This document shows, one piece after another, positions 28,990 to 39,861 of a DNA stretch of 64,000 nucleotides (the stretch's first letter is position 1; every line of letters starts with the position of its first letter). A program made the translations under genes and the position numbers. Source of the DNA: Euglena gracilis (lineage: Eukaryota; Euglenida; Euglenophyceae; Euglenales); contig CP154955.1 in assembly GCA_039621445.1 (NCBI GenBank), forward strand, positions 14,199,307-14,263,306. The letters are read 5' to 3'. A model generated the notes under the pieces. That model did not search any database and was not told where the DNA came from. It saw nothing but the letters and a program-made list of their open reading frames with translations.

Positions 28990-29979
28990 TCAGCAGATGA
29001 CCTTAGATTTGAGCCATGCTGCATGGTATTCAATTTCAAAAATTCCCCAAAATTGGTCAGCAGGCAGGAAATTATTGCTGCGTTCTCGGCATTTTGGACA
29101 CTTTTTGGGCCAGAGACCCAGTCGTCCAGGCTCCTGTCCAGAGGTAGCCCAATACCTGCTTTTGCGCCAAGCCTTCACGAGCAATCCGCACCGCAAGCGA
29201 AATCTTCGGACCCATTCATCACTCACAACAAAACGCTCGGCTTCAGGAAGCAGTTGAATTTTTTTCGGTGGCTTTCATTCTCAGCATGTAGGTAGTGACT
29301 TTCAACCCTTGCACACGTAAAGCTTACGTGACCCCCCCCCTATATGGCACCCCCCCGGGAGCGTTTTGACCCCCCCTGGCGACTATTAGGGGGGGGTGAC
29401 AATTAGGGGGGGGGGTTACTCAATACACCCCACATTTCCATGGGTCCATGGGTAACCCCCCCCTAATTGTCGCCCCCCAAGGGGGGGGGGGCGACTATTA
29501 GGGGGGGGTGACAAATAGGGGGGGGGTCACGTTATCACCCACTTCCAAATCTCACTTTCGATCTTCTCAAACGGGGTCATGCGTCCAGCACCTGGCTTTT
29601 CAGTGTCCCTTTTCAAGCCCAAGTAGAAAAAATGTGCCTCATTTTGCCGCCTCTCCGCTTTCAAAATGGGGTCTTCGGATGCCAGACCCTCGGAACTGCC
29701 TCGGGCCAACCACTTGCGGAAGTGCTGTGCGCTCAACTACTCTTCCCCGCTCTTCCTCACCCATTCTGCAACAAATGCAGCTTGGCTCAATTGCTTGATC
29801 TTCAAAACCTTTCCCCCAGCGTCAGTGATGTGAACCCTTTCCTTATAGTCCTTCAGGATAGTAGCAATGAATCCGGCATTGTGCATACAATACTTCCCAG
29901 AACTTCGGTTGCTGATATTGCGGGCACCAACGGCTCGCCTACTCTTGTGCACTGCCTTCAGGCTTGGCTTCACGGGCAT
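28990..29979 (-). pseudogene. pogo/Tc5-like transposase remnant (HTH DNA-binding part), interrupted
   Basis: From an ATG at 29979 the minus strand reads MPVKPSLKAVHKSRRAVGAR, GFIATILKDYKERVHITDAG and KQLSQAAFVAEWVRKSGEE, then one in-frame TAG (29737-29739). The same frame then continues SAQHFRKWLARGSSEGLASE and FEKIESEIWKWV up to element O (29328-29532). Beyond it, AERFVVSDEWVRRFRLRCGL resembles the CENP-B/Tc5-type helix-turn-helix (F..S..W..RF..R..L). The catalytic DDE part is not recognisable; the frame degenerates after FLPADQFW. Alternatively GTGAGG after AEW (near 29760) is a splice donor and the TAG is intronic. Confidence 0.5.
29328..29532. mobile_element. Element O: 205-bp G-run TIR element
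   Basis: CGTGACCCCCCCCCTAT at the left is mirrored by ATAGGGGGGGGTCACG at the right. Internal words GACTATTAGGGG and ACAATTAGGGG with their complements can form several hairpins. It interrupts the transposase remnant between IWKW and AERFVV. TSD not clear. Confidence 0.8.
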
Positions 29980-30079
29980 GGTAAGAGTACCTGCGGTGGT
30001 GACCCGGTCGAAAGTTTCCCCCTGGTTTCTGGCTCCGTCGGGGGGGGGGGACTATCAGAAAGATATAGCACCCCCCCCT

Positions 30080-30339
30080 TACCGGAGGGATGAAAATACC
30101 GCGCCGCATTAATTACCGAATGGATTAATACCGCTTACTGGGCGAGTTTCCGTAACTGGCGATCTGGGCATTTTTCTGGCACGGCGGCCGGAATTAGGAT
30201 CAGGCAAAAATTAATCTGGGCCGCGGAGTGAGTTTTTCCTGCCTGACAGCGTAACGATCAGGCGTCTGGCAGGTTTTATTAAAGAGCGGTATTAATCCAT
30301 TCGGTATTGCTACCGAGCGGTATTTTCATCCCCCCGGTA
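30080..30339. mobile_element. Element T: 260-bp element with ~48-bp imperfect TIR
   Basis: TACCGGAGGGATGAAAATACC at the left matches the reverse complement of the right end (ATACCGGGGGGATGAAAATACC). Both arms continue with ACCGAATGGATTAATACCGC. The interior (GCCTGACAGC, GATCAGGC) is unlike other families here and lacks long homopolymers. No convincing TSD. No coding sequence. Confidence 0.85.
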
Positions 30340-30660
30340 TTTGACCCCCCCCCTTAATTGAGCATTTGGGTCCGGGGAAGAAATTATTCCAGGCGCCAAA
30401 GGCGCCGAAATTTTTTCTGTCCTCTCTCAAAGCCAACCAACCCCCCCCTTAATTGACCCCCCCCCCCTCAATTAGCATTTGAGGGGGGAGCATTGAGCAT
30501 TTGGGGGGGGGTCCCTTAGGCCGCAGGTGTGCTCAAATAAGAGGGGGGGGTAGTGGTCGTCCACTTCGGGACTCTGGCCCCTCCCCCCTCTTGTTCAGTT
30601 CACTTCAGAAGTGAACAGGGGGGTCCCGAGACCCCCCCCCCCCCCGTGAGGGGCTCATCT
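30340..30660. repeat. G-run cluster (TCAATTAGCATTTGGGGG words)
   Basis: C-run + TTAATTGA and GAGCATTTGGGG words in both orientations surround a GGCGCCAAAGGCGCC hairpin (30393-30407). GTTCACTTCAGAAGTGAAC at 30597-30615 is a perfect palindrome. Confidence 0.7.
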
Positions 30661-30704
30661 TTTTCTTTGAATGTGCCGAAATGGCCGAAATTGTCGAAGA
30701 CGTG

Positions 30705-30935
30705 TTAGAAATGGGCCGCCCAGCTCCATTTTTTCCTGTTTCCTTTTTTTTGGCAATGTTGGTATCCCAGGTTGGGACCCGATAGGAAGGGGGGGTTGGT
30801 CAGCGCAGCTTTTTTTCCATTGAGCCCAAGTTTTCCAGCCTCCTCCTCGTGGGTGCCCCACTGGGTCGTGACGCCACGCCTTGATTGGAACCCTATGCAA
30901 ACCCACTTTGTGGGCTGTGGCACTAGAACTCCCAC
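30705..30935 (-). pseudogene. Unidentified coding-like fragment, minus strand
   Basis: The minus-strand frame reads PTKWVCIGFQSRRGVTTQWG, EEEAGKLGLNGKKAALTNPP and GPNLGYQHCQKKGNRKKW. Composition is protein-like, but an overlapping frame (HKVGLHRVPIKAWRHDP, up to 116 codons) is also open. It could be part of a transposase or a host exon. No family is recognised. Confidence 0.25.
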
Positions 30936-31068
30936 CCCTCCTCAACCGCAAGCCAAAAAATCGGCAGTGGTTTTTGATTTGGGGTTTAATTTTTGAGTTC
31001 GACATTTATTACACATTTAGCCCCCTCTAGGCTTCCCATATCTCCCCGCCTAGAGGTTCCCCTGACGC

Positions 31069-31528
31069 AGGGCTGGATAGAGGTAGAGGGATAGAGGTAG
31101 AGGTTGAGGTAGAGGTAGAGGTAGAGGTAGAGGTAGAGGTAGAGGTAGAGGTCACCTCTACCTCTACTATCCCTCTATGTCACCTCAAGGTCAAACTTTT
31201 AAGGAAAGTGGCTTATCAAAGAAAATTTATGCCGAACGAAGGCAATTTTATGGAAAAAACCAGAAATTGGCCATTCTTGTTACAATCTCTTATGACAATT
31301 TTTGAAACCACCCATCCGGATATTTTTTCTCGTTCCTAATCTGAATAAGATGCGTTGAGATGCTAATTGGCCAAATTTGAGGCAGTTGGAGCCTTTTGTG
31401 GCCTTTAATGGTGCCAGTTTATGACATTTTATGGACATAGAGGTGACATAGAGGTAGAGGTAGAGGTAGAGGTGGGTCAGATAGAGGTAGAGGACTTTGA
31501 CCTCTACCTCTACCTCTATCCAGCCGTG
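31069..31528 (+). mobile_element. TIR element built on GAGGTA repeats, 8-bp TSD
   Basis: Left end AGGGCTGGATAGAGGTAGAG and reverse complement of the right end CACGGCTGGATAGAGGTAG. The perfect TSD CCTGACGC is at 31061-31068 and 31529-31536. GAGGTA arrays occupy 31080-31180 (including an inverted CCTCTACC stretch) and 31438-31520. The centre 31190-31430 is AT-rich and non-coding. Confidence 0.88.
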
Positions 31529-31536
31529 CCTGACGC

Positions 31537-32180
31537 CAGTACTGGTGGGCCCCATGGTGGGGTGCGTGTATGACGTCTCCCTGAAGCTCGTTGCCGGGGA
31601 GTGCGTGCTGTGCTGCCCGCTGTCGGGGCGGACCGCCGTTCTGTCCGGGCTGCCCCCGACGTGCCACGTGGCAGGCGTGGGCCCCCTCGATGCTGGTGGG
31701 TGATGCTGTGGGGTTTTGCCACGATGCTTTCTGCAACAGACCAGCACGACCAATGTGGCTGATTGGTGTGTGCGCCTATCCATTTTGCAAACTCACTCAA
31801 CAACGGCCGGAAAAGCAGCTTTTGGGTCTGTGGGGTGCAGTTTGCCACCATTCTCCGTCATACCACCTCACGCGATGAACACCGTCGCTTGCTGTGCATG
31901 ATGCCTTGGGGGACGACAAACACAAAGGCATTCTCGGTAGTGATCCGCCAAGCACTGCTGCGGTCACTTGCGGCGAGGACGCAAATTGTTAAGCTGTGCG
32001 TGCAGCTGGGCAGCAAGCTGCGCATCCAACTGATCGGCAATGACATCGACATGGAGCGTCGTCATGACACTCGACATCAGGCCATCGTTAATGTCAACCT
32101 CCTCCCCCTCCCCTGGGATTTGGTTAGACGAGGAAGTTGAGTCCGCAGGAGGGGGTAAGACTGCCGGTGCTGCCACCGCC
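31537..32180. other. GC-richer, coding-like block, strand ambiguous
   Basis: Plus frame VLVGPMVGCVYDVSLKLVAG (31542 onward) and RRLLCMMPWGTTNTKAFSVV (31880 onward) look protein-like. So does a minus frame starting MAAPAVLPPPADSTSSSNQI at 32176 and continuing VDINDGLMSSVMTTLHVDVI. Both strands are open over long stretches and I cannot decide between them. No domain recognised. Confidence 0.3.
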
Positions 32181-32409
32181 CGCTTCCCCCACGGCTTTGC
32201 CTCTTGCCGCGCTGTGAGTGTGTTGAGGGCAATGACCCAAAGACCTGGGGGGGGAAATACCCAAGGGGGAAAAGAAACTGTCCACCTCTAACCCCCCCCC
32301 CTGAAAAGGCCCCCTTCCATTGTCAAGATTGGCTTGTTTGGGTCTTTGGCCGGTCTTGCTCGGACACCGGTCGGGCTACAAGGGCATCTCGCCGCTCATC
32401 CTCCAGCAC

Positions 32410-32592
32410 TTTTACCCCCCCTAAATGACCCTATTAATGTTGCTTCAGGACCCCCCAAAGGGTCATCTAGGGGGGGGGGTCATTTAGGGGGGATAATTTT
32501 CCCACTTGAAAAATTGCTCTGCTCTACGACCCCCCCCCCTAGATGACCCCCCAGGGGGGGTCATCTAGGGGGGGGGGGTCATTTGGGGGTAT
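32410..32592. repeat. G-run inverted repeats (TCATTTAGGGG family)
   Basis: ACCCCCCCTAAATGACCC and GGGTCATCTAGGGGGGG words alternate in both orientations, forming several potential hairpins, and close at GGGTCATTTGGGGGT. Probably an inverted-repeat element; no TSD seen. Confidence 0.7.
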
Positions 32593-32599
32593 TTTGGGA

Positions 32600-35480
32600 C
32601 GTCGGTTCGGGCAGAAATTTTCCCTCCCAGATGCTGGTTAGGGCGTGAAGCCGGAGAGACACGTTTCAAGCAGTCATGCATCTGAGATGCGGGTCCCGAC
32701 CAAATCTCCATTGCCTGACCCCCCCCCCCTCAAGATTGTTTAATATTATTTAATAAAAGCACTTTTCAAAGCTTATTGATTATGATGGGGTGTTTTTTTG
32801 TTGGAAATGAAAACTTGAAAAAAAACAAAGGGTGGCCAAGAGATCCAATTTTTTTTCTTCAAGAACCAAATGTTGCTTCTTGATGAGCACAAGTTTCAAG
32901 AAAGGCAAGCCAACCACTAACTGTGTAAAAAAAGCCTCACTTGAATTGGGGTTCTTTTCTGAGATCGCTTTTTTTTCATTTGCATTTTTTTGCATTTTTT
33001 TATTTGCTTTTTTTTCAGTGCAAAACAAAAGGCTTCCCTTCCCGTGACCCACCGTGACCCCCCCCCCCCCTGAGGGAGGGGGAAACTGCACATGGGCAGA
33101 TCTAAACGTGGACCGCAAAATGAAAAACTGCAAAAAAAGATGCATATCACAGCGTTTATTCTCCATGTCCATTATTTGTTCACTTTCTTCTGGTTCCATC
33201 TGCCGGTGCGAGGAGAAAGATCACTGGATCCAACACTTGAAGACCCAGGTGTGTCTTTAATGGTGTTGTGCAGCCAACAATGTCTTTTACTCCTTGGTGT
33301 CTCGTCATGTCATCATTTTTGCCGGGGGGGAGGCAAATCAGCTTATTTTGGTCATTAGGGCCAATCCCAATTGCAAATCATCCTAATTTGCTGAAAATGA
33401 CCAAAACAGCCAAAAAAAGTGGAAGTCAACACCGGTCTAAAATGCTCCCAAATGGCTCGAAATGGACTAAAATGTTCTGAAAACAGATGATTGCGGCCAG
33501 GTATAGGCTGAAATTGCCGAAAATGGCTTGAAATGTCTTGCCAATTGGGTCACTTGAACATGTCCAAATACGGCCCAGTTCTTTTGGATATTTTGGATTG
33601 GATATTTTCCGCATATTTTTCCGCATATTGAGCGCATAGTCCCGCACATTTTAGCGCACAAGTGTGTGTAATACAACTGGGTGCTGGGGCAGGAGGGGGC
33701 TGCTGAGAAATATCGGCAATGGGAACCAACCTAATTACGTTTTATCGGGGCGTAGCTGCAGGTCTGTGGCCCACATTTGTCGGCTTGGTTGGGCACACCA
33801 CCAAAAAAATCACATGGGTGAAGACAACCACTAACCCGAGATCTTAACGGAATGAGCAGTACAGGCTGGGACGAAACGCAAAGCCTGCCACCATGGGGGA
33901 AAAAATTGACAGCATTTTTCAAAAGAATTTGGATGTTTTTTTTGTTATTTGGTGCCGGATGACCAAAAACGGGGGGAGAAATTTGTGCTAAAAGGCCCCC
34001 ACACCAGAGCAGTCCACCTGGTCAGACAGATGTGTTTTTCAGGCAGATGCCCGCCTTCCGACAACGCAGTCTCCTTGCAATCTTCCCACACAATTTTTGG
34101 GCGTTTTTTTTTTTCATGGTTAAATTTTTTCCGGTGCTTTTTGAGGGAGAGGGGTCACACCCCCCTTCGGGGGGAAGGGTGTCCAGACCACCCCCCATCC
34201 CCCCATCCCCTCATCCCTAATCGTCCACCATGTGCGGTGACAAAAACATCACTGGTTTCTCCCTCATGTGCATCACTTTGTTGATAAATGCCAATGGTCC
34301 ATTGTACATGACCCATTATTTCTCTCCTATCCTTCCATTCAAGATTTTGAGCGTCAGTGGTCAGTGGGGCATTCAATGCAAACGTTCTCCCATTTATTTT
34401 GTGCACTAAAACGTACGAAAGCTTACATGATGCTCCTTCTCAGCTCAACCGGCTGCAGTCTGAGAGATTGGCACTCAAGGCTGCAAATTTGCTCCTCTGT
34501 GAACATTTAGAGGGCAGTACACAAGACCTGACGGTGTGCCACTCCAAGTGCTGTCACTGGCCAACAAAATCTCAGTGGGAGGGGGCAGAAGGGTTTTCTC
34601 AATGCCACTATGTATGGGGGGGGATGTAGACCGCATAATCCCGCACAGTTTTTCAATTTTAATAAGCTCGAAAATTTGTTGGGGTGTGTTTTTAAATGAA
34701 ATATTTGTTGTATTTTGAAGAATGTATATGTTTTTTTTTGTGGGTTTAAGGCAACGTCATGGTCTTGAGAAGGGGTCACCACTTGGTGCCCACCTCTCTC
34801 CCCACCCCAATGTTTGTATCTCCAGTAAATTTGTGTGCCCCTTGTCTTAAAGATGTTTGGAGCTTGACTGCACGTTTTGTCGAAAATAGTTGCACGTTGA
34901 ACTGAAATGGTTGCATCTTTTCCACTTTTTTTCCCCCATTTTGATGGCAATTTTTCACAGTTGTTCTTTTTCACACAATTTCCTTAAATCCAGTGCCATT
35001 TTTTGTATTTTTTTGAGTATTTTTTTTTTCATTTTCGTGCTTTTTGCACCTTTTCTCTCAGCTGTTGTGCATTCCAAGATCGGCTTGCTCATTTGCCCCC
35101 TCCAGAGCAAAAACCGAAGGATGGAATGAAAATTTTTGGTTATAAGCTTTTTTGTATGCTTCCTCCAGTTTTGTTTGAGAGCAATTTGGGTTAATTTGGT
35201 TCACATTTTGTGTCAATTTAGGTTGATTTCATTCACATTGGATCAATCAGGCTACTGTTGGGCTGTTCTGGACCAAAATCTTTTTTTTTGGTTCAGCATT
35301 TCAGGCCAAAGTTGTACGTTTGCAAACTTGCATGAATGCGAGCAACAGAGCTTTTGTTCATTTTCTCTCCGCATTTTTTTCGCATAATTACCGCATAATT
35401 CCGCATACTTTGGAAGAAAGCTTGCCGAATAATTCTCCCCCCTGCCCTAGGGATCTTGGAAGCAGGGGTTTTCTTAAGCT
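32600..35480. other. No gene seen; AT-rich with scattered G-runs
   Basis: Mostly AT-rich sequence with short G/C runs and CGCATATT/CCGCATAATT words (33600-33660, 34625, 35370-35410). No frame shows both protein-like composition and splice sites. It may be intergenic or intronic. Confidence 0.5.
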
Positions 35481-35499
35481 GGAGGGGACCCGTCCAGCC

Positions 35500-35645
35500 A
35501 GCCAGCAGCTCAAATCCAGCCAGCCCAAATTCGGGCTGGGAGCCCCCCCTCCCCGCGGGGGTCGAGTGAAATAAAGTTGGGTCCAGCCCAGCCGGAGGCT
35601 GGGCCAGCCGGCCGCAGGCTGGCCAGCCGACTGGGCTGCCCAGCA
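35500..35645. repeat. CCAGCC / GGCTGG palindromic cluster
   Basis: Repeated CAGCCAGCC, CCCAGCCGGAGGCTGGG and GCCGGCCGCAGGCTGGCC stems. The same word type recurs at 37115-37215 on the other side of the 36-kb array. Confidence 0.75.
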
Positions 35646-35779
35646 CATCTATCCCTGCATTCCCCCCCCCCCTCATCACAGCTTCCTCCATCACAACCCC
35701 CAGCCTTGATCCAGTTCCATCCATCAAAATGTCGAGAAGGGGGGGTAAACCAGACAGAAGCCAAAGTGCATCTAAGGGG

Positions 35780-37065
35780 GGTAGTTTTGGCCTGGGGGAG
35801 GGGTTGTGGGGGTCGACCCTGGTCGGCCCACGGTCGCCTTGGTCGCCCTCGGTCGCCCTCGGTCGTGGGGGGGACCGAGGGCGACCAAGCTACGGTTGTG
35901 GGGGTCGACCGAGGGCGACCATGGTCGCCCGCCCCCCCCCCCCACAACCGGCCCCCCCCCCCTTTGCAAGGTTGGTCGCCCTCGGTCGACCCCCACCCCA
36001 TGACCGAACCCCCCCATTTTGAGGTGGGAAACACAAGGGATTTTGTTACTTTGGGGCCCTCGAACAGTTGAGCAACAAAAGGGATTTGCCCCCCAAAACG
36101 GGTGGGTTACACAAAGGCAACAAAGGGATCTGCCCCCCAAAACGCGTGGGTTACACAAGGGATTTGCCCACGCAAAAGGGTGGTTAACACAAGGGATTTT
36201 TTTTATTTTTGGGGGCGTCGAACAGTTGGCCCCCAAAACGGGTGGGTAAACACAAGGGGATTTGTTATTTTGGGGCCCTCGAACAGTTGGGCAAAAATGG
36301 GGATTTGCCCCCCAAAACAGGTGGGTAACACAAGGGATTTGCTCGCTAAAACGGGTGGCTAACACAAGGGATTTTGTTATTTTGGGGCCCTCAAACAGTT
36401 GGGCAACAAAGGGGATTTGCCCGCCAAAACAGGTGGGTGACACAAGGGATTTTGTTATTTTGGGGCCCTCAAACAGTTGGGCAACAAAGGGGATTTGCCT
36501 CCCAAAACAGTTGGGCAACAAAAGGGATTTGCCCCCAAAACGAGTGGGTAACAAAAGGGATTTGCCCCCAAAACACGTGGGTAACAAGGGATTTTGTTTA
36601 TTTTGGGGCCCTCGAACAGTTGAGCAACAAAAGGGATTTGCCCCCTAAAACAGTTGGGCAACAAAGGGGATTCGCCTCCAAAACGGGTGGCTTACAAAAG
36701 GGATTTGACCCCCAAAATGCGTGGGTAACACAAGGGATTTTGTTTATTTTGGGGCCCTCGAACAGTTGAGCAACAAAAGGGATTTGCCTCCCAAAATGGG
36801 TTGAAAACATTTTTGTTGTTCTTGGGGCCTGCGAACATGGGCGGTCGTGTTGTGGGGGTCGACCGAGGGCGACCAACCTTGCAAAAGGGGGGGGGGTCGG
36901 GCTGTGGGGTGGGCTGTGGGGTCGACCATGGTCGCCCTCGGTCGACCCCCACAACCTTCTCGGTCGCCCCCCCCCCCCCACGACCGAGGGCGACCGAGGG
37001 CGACCGAGGGCGACCGTGGGCTGACCATGGTCGACCCCCACAACCCCCCCCCCCAGGCCAGATCC
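35780..37065. mobile_element. ~1.3-kb inverted-repeat element enclosing a tandem array
   Basis: The arms 35790-36010 and 36838-37060 are inverted copies made of GTTGTGGGGGTCGACC, GAGGGCGACC and the CCTTTGCAAGGTTGGTCGCC phrase. Between them lies the tandem array at 36030-36835. The ends near GGCCTGGGGG (35789) and CCCCCCAGGCC (37052-37062) form a TIR. No TSD is visible. Confidence 0.75.
36030..36835. repeat. Tandem array with CGAACAGTTGGGCAACAAAG modules
   Basis: Two alternating modules recur about ten times: CAAGGGATTTTGTTATTTTG + GGGCCCTCGAACAGTTG, and GGGATTTGCCCCCAAAACG + GGTGGGTAACACAA. Units are about 75-115 bp. Open frames of 130-150 codons here (repeating NSWATKGICPPK-type peptides) are by-products. 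Confidence 0.9.
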
Positions 37066-37114
37066 AGGAGCCTCGAGAAGGCAATTTTTTTAGAAAATTT
37101 TGTTTTTCATCTAC

Positions 37115-37640
37115 CCAGCCCAGCCCAGCCCCCTCCAGCCCCGGACCCCCCTATCCCCCCGGGGGGGGGGGTCCAGCCAGCAGCCTTTTTGCCAGCCGGA
37201 GGCTGGACCCCCCCCCCGGGGGGGGTCCTTAAGAAAATCCCTGCCTGGAAGTTATTTTGAGACTCTCTCTCTCTCTCTCTCTCTCACTCTCTTTCTCTCT
37301 CTCTCTCTCTCTCTGTTTTTTTTGAATTAATTTTTTTCTTATGTCATTTTCAAAGGAAAATCGGCTTGGTCGGTGTGAACCGGGACCCAAAACTGACCCC
37401 CCCGGGGGGGCCTGCTTTGGGCAGGCACTCCATAGCCAAAGACACCCCCACCCGAGAAAACCCCCCGCCCAAATACCCCCCCCCCCCCAAATAACACACC
37501 CCCCCTCGGGGGCCGATTTCGAGCGCCCAAATAACACCCCCCCCCCTGTTTTCTTTGGTTTTCCATATAAAAATAACACCCCCCCCCAAATAACACCAAA
37601 TAACATGTGTTATTTGGGGGGGTTTACTTAGAGAGAAGCC
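37115..37640. repeat. G/C-run clusters, (CT)n microsatellite and CAAATAACAC repeats
   Basis: 37115-37230 holds CAGCCC and CCGGGGGG palindromes with GCCAGCCGGAGGCTGG. 37262-37316 is a (CT)n tract. 37465-37625 carries C-run + CAAATAACAC words and a CCAAATAACATGTGTTATTTGG palindrome-like stem. Confidence 0.8.
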
Positions 37641-38407
37641 TGGTCCCGCTTCTTTGACCGCGGAAAATGCCAAAACCAGGTGGTCTCGTCAATTCCAATC
37701 AATTCCGTTTGGGTTAGGATTGGCATATGCAATTTCGGCCCGATTTGGTTCATGTTAATTCATTTGCGGCCTAACTCAGGCCCAAATCCTGAATGTGACC
37801 CAGTTCCAGGAACCTTATTCCAACCATTAACACCAGCAAACTCTCCCAGGGTCACCGAGAAGTGAAGTTTGGGTATGACATTTCAAACATAAAGCACGGT
37901 TGGCCCAAGACCACGGGTCTTTTCACTTGTGGGATCCCCCGGGAGGGCCGAACCACCAATCTTGAGCTGCGTTTAAAATATTACCTCCTCTGTCCTGGTG
38001 ACGATAGTTCATGTTTCTTTCCTCTCTTTTCTCAAAAGAATTGCAGCAACTGTGAAATCATGATATTTTTTTTGTTTTCAAGCCAGCATTCAATTCCATT
38101 CTGTTCCTTTTGTAACAAAAAACGTGTCTCAGGCACACAATCTGCCCTGAAACGCCAAAGCAGCAGAATGCATTCGAAGGACCGAGTCTGTGTTCGTGGT
38201 GCTCACTTTGAAATAGAGTATACGTCCTAAGTTAAGGATTTGACCAAGTGCTTGACGGAGGGGTTCAATCTGGGGCACTGTTTGATGCTTTGAATCAAAA
38301 GAATTGAGTTTGGCAGAGGGTTTGTTCTTTTGGGAGCTGATTTCGGGTTTTTTTCCCCCCAATTTTTCAATTTTTGACCACCTCGTCTGCTGCCACCGTC
38401 TTGTTAG

Positions 38408-38547
38408 GCGGCACGGGGCAGTGCAAAGCTTTGTCTTGGCCATGGCCCGGCGAGCTGGCTTCCCAGCCCGCCGAGAAGAAAAAGCCGAAGATGGAATGCA
38501 ACCATGGACCATGGACAATGGAATGCGAATCCGAGTTTTTCGCCTAC
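38408..38547 (+). CDS. Exon candidate, plus strand
   Basis: Acceptor ctgccaccgtcttgttag precedes 38408 and a GTAAAA donor follows 38547. The 140-nt frame reads GTGQCKALSWPWPGELASQP, EKKKPKMECNHGPW and ESEFFAY, and leaves in phase 0. Composition is protein-like. I do not recognise the protein. An overlapping frame is also open. Confidence 0.35.
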
Positions 38548-39199
38548 GTAAAATTATTTGGTCATTTGAGGGGGGGGGTGCGGTGAGGTGGGGTGAGGTG
38601 CGCCCATGTCAAAATGACCCACAAAAAAGGATTTTTGCCCCCCCCCCCCCGAGTATATGGCTCAGAAGCAGGCATTGGTCATGTGCAAGTGGCAGTGGAG
38701 TACCCTCACCCCCCTCTATTTTGCTAATGGCCGGGCTCCTTCAGAGGGGGGGGGTCGTGGACCCCTACCCCCTAATTTTTCACCGATGCAAAATGTTTTG
38801 TGCATATTTGGATTGGTGATGACCTTTTCTTATCCGGCAAATTTTGAAAATTTCGAAACCGACGTTTTTGGAGGTTTTCTGAGCCCTTTTTGCAGCCTTG
38901 CCAAAATTGGCCGGTCTTGTCCCGGAGGCCAATTAGCCAATTGGGGGGGGGTCGCTGAGCTCTTATCTCTTTAGAGTAAGACCTCCTCTTTGTGTGCCGG
39001 AATCGGATTGGCCACCCCCCCCCCCAACCACGGCCAATGTTTGCAGGTTAGTGGTCACACCACCAGGGGGGGGGAGCAGGTGACAGCTAATTACCAGCAA
39101 TTTCAGCCCCGGGCCCCAAAATTTTGGCCCTCAACCCAAAATTTTGGTTTTTGTCCTCCAATGTACCTGGCCTTCAGCCCCAAATCACACATTCACACA

Positions 39200-39482
39200 C
39201 CCCCTGGGGTTTCAGAGTGACTGACTGGCTTTTGGCATGGCCCCTCTCCCCGGCGGGGGGGGGGGGTCGTCAAGAAACCACTAAAGTGACCCGGTGCCGA
39301 AGGTGCCGGAATGTTTTTTGACCTTTTTCCCCGTTTCTGTTCAAATATCCCTTGCATTCCAGAGTGGCCGACCCCCCCCCCCCCGGGGGTATGACTGACT
39401 GACGGGAAAAAAAGTGTTACTAGTTTTTGGAAGAGTAGAAGTGACCCTTACTCTCCCCGGGGTCGGTAAAAAATTGTACGGC
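39200..39482. mobile_element. Degraded H-family element
   Basis: GAGTGACTGACTGGCTTTTGG, a GGTGCCGAAGGTGCCGG hairpin (39293-39309), GAGTGGCCGACCCCC and the right end GGTCGGTAAAAAATTGTACG (39462-39481) match element H2. The left end is not recognisable. Confidence 0.65.
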
Positions 39483-39688
39483 CCCAATATTTTGGCCCCT
39501 GGCTCCAAAAATGTTTGCCAAATATTTGTGGCCGAGGACCAAATCATTCGTTCCCATGGGCCAAGCATTGGGGGGGGGGATGGCAGAATATCCCAGGGCC
39601 AATTCTCGTGCCGTAAGCTGTAATACGGTGATCAAGAAAGGAATGCGGAAAACAGCTGTCCACCTTTTCCATCCTCCACACCCAAAAG

Positions 39689-39861
39689 GAATGGCAAAAG
39701 GCAGTAGTGGTTCCATTTGTGGCGAGTCAGCTTCTCCTCCTCCATTGCATCAGGCACAGCTGGTCTCAAAGCAGATCGAAGTACACACCCTGCGAGGGAC
39801 ATGCCATGCAATGTCATCACAAGTCATGGATTGCGAGGAGAGGACGGCGACATTGCAGGAG
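39689..39861 (+). CDS. Exon candidate, plus strand
   Basis: A pyrimidine-rich acceptor (ccttttccatcctccacacccaaaag) precedes 39689 and GAG|GTGTGC closes it at 39861. The frame reads GMAKGSSGSICGESASPPPL, HQAQLVSKQIEVHTLRGT and MDCEERTATLQE. It would reach a stop four codons later if unspliced. Protein unknown. Confidence 0.35.

Noticed and set aside
36262-36769. Repetitive 128-147 codon frames (NSWATKGICPP...)
   Set aside because: Direct translation of the 36-kb tandem array in several frames at once; no independent evidence of a protein.
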